Shown here piece after piece: positions 11,707-17,283 of a DNA stretch of 17,283 nucleotides. Origin of the DNA: Undivivens sp041654215 (GTDB lineage Bacteria; Omnitrophota; Gorgyraeia; Gygaellales; Profunditerraquicolaceae); the NCBI GenBank assembly GCA_041654215.1, contig JBAZDY010000027.1, forward strand, positions 1 through 17,283. The letters are read 5' to 3'. Position 1 is the first letter of the stretch, and every line of letters begins with the position of its first letter. A program made the translations under genes and the position numbers. The notes beneath the pieces are model-generated. The model was not told the origin of the DNA and searched no databases. It worked only from the letters and a program-made list of their open reading frames with translations.

Positions 11707-12009
11707 ATGAATTACAAGATGAAGTTTGTTTTTAGCAAGAAGGGAATGATGCGGTTCATTTCCCATCTTGACCTGATGCGCCTGTTTATGCGGGCTATGC
11801 GCAGGGCGGATTTTCCGCTGAAGATGTCGGAAGGTTTTAACCCACACGTCAAACTGAGCATTGTCAGGGCGCTAAAGCTCGGCCTGGAGAGCGACGGCGA
11901 GGAAGCCGTTGTCGTCCTTACAATGTTCGTCAGGTGTGACGATTTTTGCCGGAGACTGCAGGCGCAGCTGCCGGAAGGTATCAGGATAAAAAACGCGGTC
12001 TTGGTTTGA
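11707..12009 (+). CDS. DUF2344 / radical-SAM-linked protein, half-length
   Basis: The 100-aa protein matches the N-terminal half of the TIGR03936/DUF2344 family: MKFVFSKKGMMRFISHLDLMRLFMRAMRRADFPLKMSEGFNPHVKLSIVRALKLGLES. Typical members have roughly 200 or more residues and sit beside, or are fused to, a B12-binding radical-SAM protein (TIGR03960). Here the reading frame stops after RIKNAVLV, and neither the rest of the family sequence nor a radical-SAM partner is seen. No frameshift that would restore homology is visible in the next ~110 bases. The function is unknown in the family. Its position directly before RNase G/E recalls genomes where DUF2344 precedes rng and rplU. It may be a natural short form. 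Confidence 0.7.
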   Translation: MNYKMKFVFSKKGMMRFISHLDLMRLFMRAMRRADFPLKMSEGFNPHVKLSIVRALKLGLESDGEEAVVVLTMFVRCDDFCRRLQAQLPEGIRIKNAVLV

Positions 12010-12121
12010 GATGAACCCGCTCACCGCGGGCGTCCATCCGGGAAAAGAAGCGAATGTTTTTCGCGGCTCAACGGCCGTCAGGCGGCGCGGGCGCGTAAAA
12101 CGGGAAGGAATTCGAAAGGAA

Positions 12122-13654
12122 ATGCCTAAAGAGATTTTAATCAACGCAGAACCGCAGGAGCGCCGGGTGGCCATCGTGGCCGACGGAAAACTGGATGAGT
12201 TTTACATCGAAAGGCCGCAGGACAAGACGATCGTCGGCAATATCTACAAAGGGAGGATCGACGCCGTGCTGCCTTCGATCGGCGGGGCCTTTGTGGACAT
12301 CGGCCTGCCCAAGAAAGGGTTCCTTTATCTCTCGGAGATAGAATATTCTTTCGATGTCCTGGAATCGGACAACCCTCCGGCGGCCGAACAGCAGCAGCCA
12401 CAACAGCATAATAAACGCCGCGGAGGCAGGCACAACAAGCACCGCAGCGCTAAGAGCGCCTCTACTTTGCTGGGTTCCATAAAGAAGGGGCAGGAGATCC
12501 TCGTGCAGGTGGTGAAAGAGTCGTTCGGCAATAAGGGGCCCAGGTTGTCCTGTCATATCGGAGTGGCCGGAAGGTTCCTTGTGCTTATGCCGCAGGAGCC
12601 GTTGATAGGCGTATCGCGCAGGCTGGTGGATGTCGCCGAAAGAAAACGCCTGCGCCAGGTGCTTTCCGAGATCAAGGATAAAGAAAAAGTCGGTTTCATA
12701 GTCAGGACGGCCGCCGCCGGCAAAGCCCAGCAGGAACTTCTTAAAGACGCGAATTTTCTGATCAGGCACTGGCGTAAAATGGAGCAGGCCATCGCTTCCA
12801 CTCCCGCACCTGCGCTGGTCCACGAAGAATACGACCTGATCTTCCGCACCATAAGGGATTCTTTCAACGATGAAGTGAGCAAGATAATAGTGGACTCCAG
12901 GAATGAGTTCTTCCGTCTGCAGAGATTTATGCGCACTTTTATGTCGTCGCCCGGCAGAAAGATAGAGTTTTACAGGGGCATAGACCTGTTCGCCGACAAG
13001 GACATGGAGCGGCAGGTGAACAAGATGTTCGAACCTACCGTTTACCTTAATTCCAAGGCGTATATAATCATCGAGCCTACGGAAGGGCTGGTGGTGATCG
13101 ACGTCAACAGCGGGGGTTTCAAGAACAAGAACCTTAACCAGGAGGATACCGCTTTCAAGGTGAACTGCGAAGCGGCGCTGGAAGTGGCTCATCAGCTTAA
13201 ACTGCGCGACCTGGGAGGGATCATCGTTATAGACTTTATCGATATGATGAAAGAGCATCATCGCAGGGAGGTGCTCAAGACGCTGGAGACCGCCCTGAGC
13301 AAGGGCGGGGCCAAATACGATCTGCTCGGCATATCCAAGTTCGGACTGGTGGAGATGACCAGGGAAAGGGTGCATAATACCGTGCAGACCCTTTCGTACC
13401 AGGTTTGCCCCTATTGCCAGGGGCGCGGCAGGGTCAAATCCGCGGTCACCGTGGCCATCAGGGCCTTCAAGGATATGAAGAAACGCCTGAAAGAGGTCCC
13501 GGCTGCGGAGGTCAACATAACCGTGAATCCCGCGGTAATAGACGAAATGATGAAGTCCAAGAATACGCTGGCTTTTATCGAACGCAAGTTCCGCACGCGC
13601 ATAAACCTGATCTCGAATCCGGCCGCGCACGTGGAGGAGATAAAGTTCTCATAG
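12122..13654 (+). CDS. rng: Ribonuclease G/E family endoribonuclease
   Basis: This 510-aa cytoplasmic enzyme processes rRNA and decays mRNA. MPKEILINAEPQERRVAIVADGKLDEFYIE and IVGNIYKGRIDAVLPSIGGAFVDIGLPKKGFLYLSEI match the RNase G N-terminus and S1 domain. An unusual Gln/His/Lys/Arg-rich insert (about residues 78-116) splits the S1 domain before GSIKKGQEILVQVVKE. The catalytic metal ligands are visible as D327 in IDVNSG and D371 in VIDFIDM. The zinc-link CPYCQGRGR (C429, C432) is present and there is no long RNase E-type C-terminal scaffold, so RNase G is the better name. Start 12122 matches the family N-terminus; an upstream ATG at 12011 would add 37 unrelated residues. The nearby purine-rich AAAGGA is almost adjacent to the ATG. 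Confidence 0.9.
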   Translation: MPKEILINAEPQERRVAIVADGKLDEFYIERPQDKTIVGNIYKGRIDAVLPSIGGAFVDIGLPKKGFLYLSEIEYSFDVLESDNPPAAEQQQPQQHNKRRGGRHNKHRSAKSASTLLGSIKKGQEILVQVVKESFGNKGPRLSCHIGVAGRFLVLMPQEPLIGVSRRLVDVAERKRLRQVLSEIKDKEKVGFIVRTAAAGKAQQELLKDANFLIRHWRKMEQAIASTPAPALVHEEYDLIFRTIRDSFNDEVSKIIVDSRNEFFRLQRFMRTFMSSPGRKIEFYRGIDLFADKDMERQVNKMFEPTVYLNSKAYIIIEPTEGLVVIDVNSGGFKNKNLNQEDTAFKVNCEAALEVAHQLKLRDLGGIIVIDFIDMMKEHHRREVLKTLETALSKGGAKYDLLGISKFGLVEMTRERVHNTVQTLSYQVCPYCQGRGRVKSAVTVAIRAFKDMKKRLKEVPAAEVNITVNPAVIDEMMKSKNTLAFIERKFRTRINLISNPAAHVEEIKFS

Positions 13655-13699
13655 CGTTATAGCCGGAAAAAATGGACAAGGCCGCTGAGTATATAATTC

Positions 13700-13727
13700 T
13701 TGACCTTTACGTAAAACCTTGTATAAT
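13700..13727 (+). promoter_or_regulatory. Strong sigma-70-type promoter for rplU-obgE-proBA
   Basis: TTGACC (13700-13705) and TATAAT (13722-13727) are separated by 16 bases. The position, about 120 bases upstream of rplU and after the rng stop, fits a ribosomal-protein promoter with a long leader. Confidence 0.8.
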
Positions 13728-13734
13728 AAACAAT

Positions 13735-13847
13735 TTACGGCGAAGAAGATATAACCAGGGTTCCTGAAAGGAAAATCCACCCCGGACAGGCGGCTTGCAG
13801 CGATACGCGGCGCCGGCTGGGTAAACTGTGTCAAGGAGGCGTAAGAA
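13735..13847 (+). promoter_or_regulatory. rplU 5' leader with short hairpins
   Basis: TTCCT-GAA-AGGAA (13761-13773) makes a small hairpin, and a GC-rich stretch (about 13785-13820) can fold with one mismatch. A good AAGGAGG lies before the rplU ATG. L21 leaders regulate rplU in some bacteria, but I cannot match this one to a known leader, so regulation is only a possibility. Confidence 0.35.
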
Positions 13848-14159
13848 ATGTATGCGATAGTGGAAGTAGGTTCGAAGCAGTATACCGTCGGCAAGGATGA
13901 CGTGATCGAAGTGGAAAAGATAGAGATTGCCGGAGGCAGCGATGTCACGATAGATAAGGTGCTTCTGGTCTCTGATAAAGAAGGCGTCAAAGTCGGCAGG
14001 CCTTATTTAAAAGGCGCTGCCGTGAGCGCGAAAGTGCTGGCGCAGGTAAAAGATGATAAAAAGCTTATATATAAGTACCGCCGCCGCAAGTCTTCGGATA
14101 ATTTGAAAGGCCACCGGCAGAAGCTTACGCGGCTCAAGATAACCGGGATCAAGGCCTAA
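13848..14159 (+). CDS. rplU: 50S ribosomal protein L21
   Basis: This 103-aa protein binds 23S rRNA in the large subunit. MYAIVEVGSKQYTVGKDDVIEVEKIE and KVLLVSDKEGVKVGRPYLKGAAVSAKVL are the family's conserved N-terminal body. KLIYKYRRRKSSDNLKGHRQKLTRLKI is the C-terminal basic motif. Its length is standard and a strong AAGGAGG lies upstream. In most bacteria rpmA (L27) follows directly; here only 65 non-coding bases separate L21 from obgE. Confidence 0.97.
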   Translation: MYAIVEVGSKQYTVGKDDVIEVEKIEIAGGSDVTIDKVLLVSDKEGVKVGRPYLKGAAVSAKVLAQVKDDKKLIYKYRRRKSSDNLKGHRQKLTRLKITGIKA

Positions 14160-14224
14160 AGGAAATGGTTAGGGTTTGAGGGGCTGTCTGAATCTTAAGC
14201 CTGCCGCCTATAACCTGTAATTGT

Positions 14225-15193
14225 ATGTTCATCGACACCGCCAAGATATACGTCAAGGCCGGAACCGGAGGAAAAGGCTGCCACAGTATTTATACCGATA
14301 AATATACCAGGTACGGTATATTCGACGGAGGCGACGGTGGCAGGGGCGCCGATATCATAATTACCGCCGACAGAAATCTTTATACCCTGCTTGATTTCCG
14401 GTATAATCCGCATTTTTACGGTAAGCACGGAGGCAACGGCTCCGGGAAGAACAAGAAAGGCGGTGACGCCGAGGCTGTCGTCATCCGCGTTCCCTGCGGG
14501 ACCACGATTACCGACGCCGCTACCGGATGCCTTTTACGCACTCTCGATTATGACGGCGATTCCGTTATCGTGGCTCAAGGCGGCCGCGGCGGCAACGGGA
14601 ACCAGCATAAAGCCGACCCTACGCCGCCGATAGCGGGGGAAGAAAAAGAGCTGATTCTTGACCTTAAGCTCCTGGCCGACGCCGGGCTTGTCGGCTTCCC
14701 CAATGCAGGTAAATCCACGTTCATCACGGCCGTCTCGCACGCTCATCCTAAGGTGGCGTCGTATCCTTTTACTACCAAGACCCCGGTCCTGGGTATAGTG
14801 CGCAAGGGTGAAGAATCTTTCGCCATCGCGGATATTCCAGGTTTGATAGAGGGATCTTCTCACGGAAAAGGGCTGGGGGACAGGTTCCTGCGGCATATTG
14901 AGAAGACCAGGGTGCTTGTGCATATCATCGATATGTCCGGGACGGACGGCAGGGACCCTTTGAGCGATTACGAGGTCATAAACCGCGAATTAAAACAATA
15001 CAGCCGGGACGTCGGACGCAAACCGCAGGTGATCGCGGCCAACAAGATGGATTGCGAGCAGTCGGCCGAAAACCTGCGCAGATTCTGCGCCGTTGTGAAA
15101 AAAAAGGTTTATCCGATCTCGGCGTTGCGCCGGCAGGGGCTGGAGGAGTTGCTTGAAGCCATCCGAAGGAAGCTTAAAACGCGTAGTCGTTAA
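14225..15193 (+). CDS. obgE: Obg family GTPase (ObgE/CgtA), short form
   Basis: The protein has 322 aa. The N-terminal glycine-rich Obg fold (about residues 1-150) is followed by a Ras-like G domain: G1 GFPNAGKS (157-164), switch region FTTKTPVLG, G3 DIPG (203-206), G4 NKMD (273-276) and G5 SA (299-300). It is a ribosome-associated GTPase acting in late 50S assembly and stress responses. It ends just after the G domain, with neither the OCT domain nor an acidic tail. The usual FRREKYVPKGGP stretch is replaced by IYTDKYTRYGIFDGG. The loop after GGRGGNGNQHK is shorter than usual. No Shine-Dalgarno sequence is visible before the ATG, so translation may depend on rplU. It overlaps proB by 41 bases. 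Confidence 0.94.
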   Translation: MFIDTAKIYVKAGTGGKGCHSIYTDKYTRYGIFDGGDGGRGADIIITADRNLYTLLDFRYNPHFYGKHGGNGSGKNKKGGDAEAVVIRVPCGTTITDAATGCLLRTLDYDGDSVIVAQGGRGGNGNQHKADPTPPIAGEEKELILDLKLLADAGLVGFPNAGKSTFITAVSHAHPKVASYPFTTKTPVLGIVRKGEESFAIADIPGLIEGSSHGKGLGDRFLRHIEKTRVLVHIIDMSGTDGRDPLSDYEVINRELKQYSRDVGRKPQVIAANKMDCEQSAENLRRFCAVVKKKVYPISALRRQGLEELLEAIRRKLKTRSR

Positions 15194-16229
15194 GGTAGGC
15201 AGCAGCCTGCTTTACGCCGATAAAAGCAGCAGGAGGACTGAGCCGGGAGCGTTGAAGAACATCGCGCGCCAGGCGGCTTCGATCGTGAAATCCGGGACCG
15301 AGGTCGTAGTGGTTTCTTCCGGCGCCATCGGGTTCGGTATGTCCAGGCTCGGCCTGCGCTCCAGGCCTAAGGAACTCTCCCTTTTGCAGGCGGCGGCCGC
15401 CGTGGGGCAGAACGAGTTGATGAACATTTACAGGCAGGTCTTTTCCTCCTGCGGATTGTTGTGCGGGCAGGTCCTGCTTACCTGGGAAGACTTTGTGGAG
15501 CGCAGGCGTTATCTTAACGCCAAGACGACCCTGCAAAAGCTGTTACAGTTAGGTATAGTCCCGGTGGTCAATGAAAACGATACCGTGGCGGTGGATGAGA
15601 TAAAGTTCGGCGATAACGACAGGCTCTCCGTCCTGGTGGCAAGTATGCTGTCCGCGGACCTGCTTTTGAACCTTTCCGACGTGGACGGGCTTCTCGGCGA
15701 AGACAGGAAAAGCGTCATCCGCGAGGTGGGCGTTATCACTCCCGAGATCAGGAAAGTGGCTGCCCCTACCGGCAATCGTTCCTCCGTAGGCGGTATGATC
15801 ACAAAACTTGATTCCGCCGCTATCGCCATGAAATCCGGGATAACTTATGTGATAGCCAACGGGCGCGGGAAGAACACGGTCAAGCTCGCGGTCGATGACC
15901 CGCGTTCCATCGGGACGATTTTCTCCCCCTCAAAAGGGCGGATGCCGGCCAGGGAGCGCTGGATAGCATTCGGTTCCCGGCCTAAAGGCAGGCTTATAGT
16001 GGATGACGGAGCGAAGAAAGCCCTGCTTTCCCGCAAGAGTCTGCTTTGCGTGGGGATCGTCGGCAGCGAAGGGGATTTTCGTCCCGGGGATATAATTTGT
16101 ATTTCCGACAGGGAAAATAAAGATTTCGCGCGCGGCAGGGCCGCGCTGGCGGCGGAAGTGATCTCAAGCGCGAAAGGTAAACGGTTCTCCAGGGAGGCCG
16201 TGCATTGCGACGATATAGTCATTCTATGA
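15153..16229 (+). CDS. proB: Glutamate 5-kinase (proline biosynthesis)
   Basis: This 358-aa cytoplasmic enzyme phosphorylates glutamate with ATP, the first step of proline synthesis. VVVKVGSSLL (residues 11-20), VVVVSSGAIGFGMSRLGL, VPVVNENDTVAVDEIKFGDNDRLSVLVAS and GGMITKLDSAAIAMKSGI mark the amino-acid kinase domain. A C-terminal PUA domain (about residues 275-358: RWIAFGSRPKGRLIVDDGAKKALL to FARGRAAL) is present. The length is typical for a PUA-bearing ProB. The only plausible start before VVVKV is TTG 15153, inside the obgE coding region, with GGAGGAG four bases upstream. The ATGA overlap with proA implies coupled expression. Feedback inhibition by proline is known for the family but cannot be read from this sequence. 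Confidence 0.95.
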   Translation: MKPSEGSLKRVVVKVGSSLLYADKSSRRTEPGALKNIARQAASIVKSGTEVVVVSSGAIGFGMSRLGLRSRPKELSLLQAAAAVGQNELMNIYRQVFSSCGLLCGQVLLTWEDFVERRRYLNAKTTLQKLLQLGIVPVVNENDTVAVDEIKFGDNDRLSVLVASMLSADLLLNLSDVDGLLGEDRKSVIREVGVITPEIRKVAAPTGNRSSVGGMITKLDSAAIAMKSGITYVIANGRGKNTVKLAVDDPRSIGTIFSPSKGRMPARERWIAFGSRPKGRLIVDDGAKKALLSRKSLLCVGIVGSEGDFRPGDIICISDRENKDFARGRAALAAEVISSAKGKRFSREAVHCDDIVIL

Positions 16230-17283
16230 GCGGAACAAAGGATTGTGAAATAGCCGCGCAGGCGGCGTCTGCCAGGCAGGCTTCGTTCGCCGTCGCGGGG
16301 CTTTCGGAGACGGTCAAGAACGGCGCTCTGAACGCTATGGCCGCGGCATTGGAAAAAGAGGCGGATTCGATAATCACGGCCAATCGCCGGGACCTAACGG
16401 CGGCGCGCCGGGCGAAACTTCCGGAGGCGATGCTCGACAGGCTGGCGCTTGACCGTAGACGCGTAAAAGAAATGGCGGATTCCCTGCGCGCGGTCGCGGC
16501 TTTGCCGGATCCGGTGGGCAGGGTGATCTCCGCCTGGCAGAGACCGAACGGACTCTGGATACACAAGGTCAGGGTTCCCATCGGGGTGGTGGCGATAATC
16601 TACGAGTCAAGGCCCAACGTGGCCGCGGATTGCATCGGCTTGTGTTTCAAGTCCGGCAACAGCGTCATCCTGAGGGGAGGCAGTGAGGCCCTGCGCAGCA
16701 GCCTGCGTATCTATTCCGTGCTTAAGGAAGCCTTGCGCGCCCGGGGAATACCCGAAGGCGCTGTGAATATGGTTTCTACCCCCGACCGCCGGGCCGTGGA
16801 AAAGATGTTAAAGATGAACGATCTTATAGACGTGGTCATCCCGCGCGGCGGGGAGGGATTGATACGTTACGTGACCGAGAATTCGCTTATCCCGGTGATA
16901 AAGCATTATAAGGGCATATGCCATGTTTACGTGGACGAGTTCGCCGACCTGAATATGGCGGAACGCATCTGTTATAACGCCAAGGTCCAGCGTCCGGGAG
17001 TCTGCAACGCAATGGAGTGTATGTTGGTCCATGAGGATATCGCCGGGCGTTTCCTCCCGGGCATGGCGAAACGTTTCCGCGAGGCGGGAGTGGAACTGCG
17101 CGCCTGCGAAAAGGCCCGCGCCATTGTCAAGACTGCGGGTAAAGCCTCCGAGAGCGATTACCGGACTGAATATCTGGATCTGAAACTTTCCGTGAAAGTT
17201 GTCGGCGGCGTGGACGAGGCGGCGGCTCACATAAACGAGTACGGTTCGCACCACTCCGACGCCATCGTGACAGAGAATTACGC
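16226..17283 (+). CDS. proA: Gamma-glutamyl phosphate reductase (partial, runs off the window)
   Basis: ProA reduces gamma-glutamyl phosphate with NADPH to glutamate semialdehyde, the second step of proline synthesis, probably with ProB as partner. The frame is open from ATG 16226 to the window end, giving about 352 residues of an expected ~415-420. Visible motifs are RVPIGVVAIIYESRPNVAAD, SGNSVILRGGSEA, VIPRGGEGLI and VIKHYKGICHVYVDE. NAKVQRPGVCNAMECML contains the catalytic cysteine. Near the end, DEAAAHINEYGSHHSDAIVTENY is the typical C-terminal region. The start overlaps the proB stop as ATGA. Confidence 0.96.
   Translation, partial: MSGTKDCEIAAQAASARQASFAVAGLSETVKNGALNAMAAALEKEADSIITANRRDLTAARRAKLPEAMLDRLALDRRRVKEMADSLRAVAALPDPVGRVISAWQRPNGLWIHKVRVPIGVVAIIYESRPNVAADCIGLCFKSGNSVILRGGSEALRSSLRIYSVLKEALRARGIPEGAVNMVSTPDRRAVEKMLKMNDLIDVVIPRGGEGLIRYVTENSLIPVIKHYKGICHVYVDEFADLNMAERICYNAKVQRPGVCNAMECMLVHEDIAGRFLPGMAKRFREAGVELRACEKARAIVKTAGKASESDYRTEYLDLKLSVKVVGGVDEAAAHINEYGSHHSDAIVTENY

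Noticed and set aside
12137..13630. 497-aa minus-strand ORF opposite rng
   Set aside because: It is the antisense shadow of the RNase G gene, whose catalytic and zinc motifs are clearly on the plus strand.

Overview
The window (17,283 bases, moderately GC-rich) is a bacterial chromosome segment, with every recognisable gene on the plus strand. A secretin (PilQ), the PilMNOP inner-membrane set and a TonB-type protein imply a diderm (Gram-negative-type) cell. Short intergenic hairpin repeats, a large minor-pilin cluster and the rng/rplU/obgE/proBA neighbourhood would suit an uncultivated lineage such as Omnitrophota or a related phylum, but that placement is a low-confidence inference.

Layout. 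(1) 1-661: repeat-rich, gene-free DNA with two tandem copies of a ~139-bp unit, several hairpins and a degenerate 26-27-bp array. (2) 662-1878: a corrinoid adenosyltransferase (cobO type) and a TonB-C-domain protein. (3) 1879-2234: a good extended -10 promoter followed immediately by a ~90-nt highly structured segment ending in eight T's (candidate small RNA or attenuator), then a long pilin leader. (4) 2235-7755: a major type IV pilin with its own strong terminator, then a second promoter and a tightly packed series: an atypical pilin-like protein lacking the prepilin motif, three canonical minor pilins, a PilX-like protein, a small membrane protein and PilM. (5) 7756-8484: a second repeat block, largely the reverse complement of the first, sitting between pilM and pilN. 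(6) 8485-11634: pilN-pilO-pilP-pilQ. (7) 11707-13654: a half-length DUF2344 protein and RNase G/E. (8) 13700-17283: a strong promoter and rplU-obgE-proB-proA, with proA running off the window. rpmA (L27), which normally sits between rplU and obgE, is absent there.

How they work together. The pilins, PilX-like protein and PilM-Q are the fibre, priming and envelope-spanning parts of a type IV pilus. The motor ATPases, platform protein PilC and prepilin peptidase are not in the window. RNase G/E, L21 and Obg belong to RNA processing and ribosome assembly. ProB and ProA catalyse the first two steps of proline synthesis.

Most interesting: the inverted repeat blocks at about 245-443 and 8009-8207 bracket a 7.6-kb segment ending within the pil locus, so inversion would separate pilM from pilNOPQ. 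Their hairpins differ in sequence between copies but keep base pairing, which suggests selection on structure. The structured element at 1914-2028 is a good candidate for a new RNA. No complete novel protein system was recognised.
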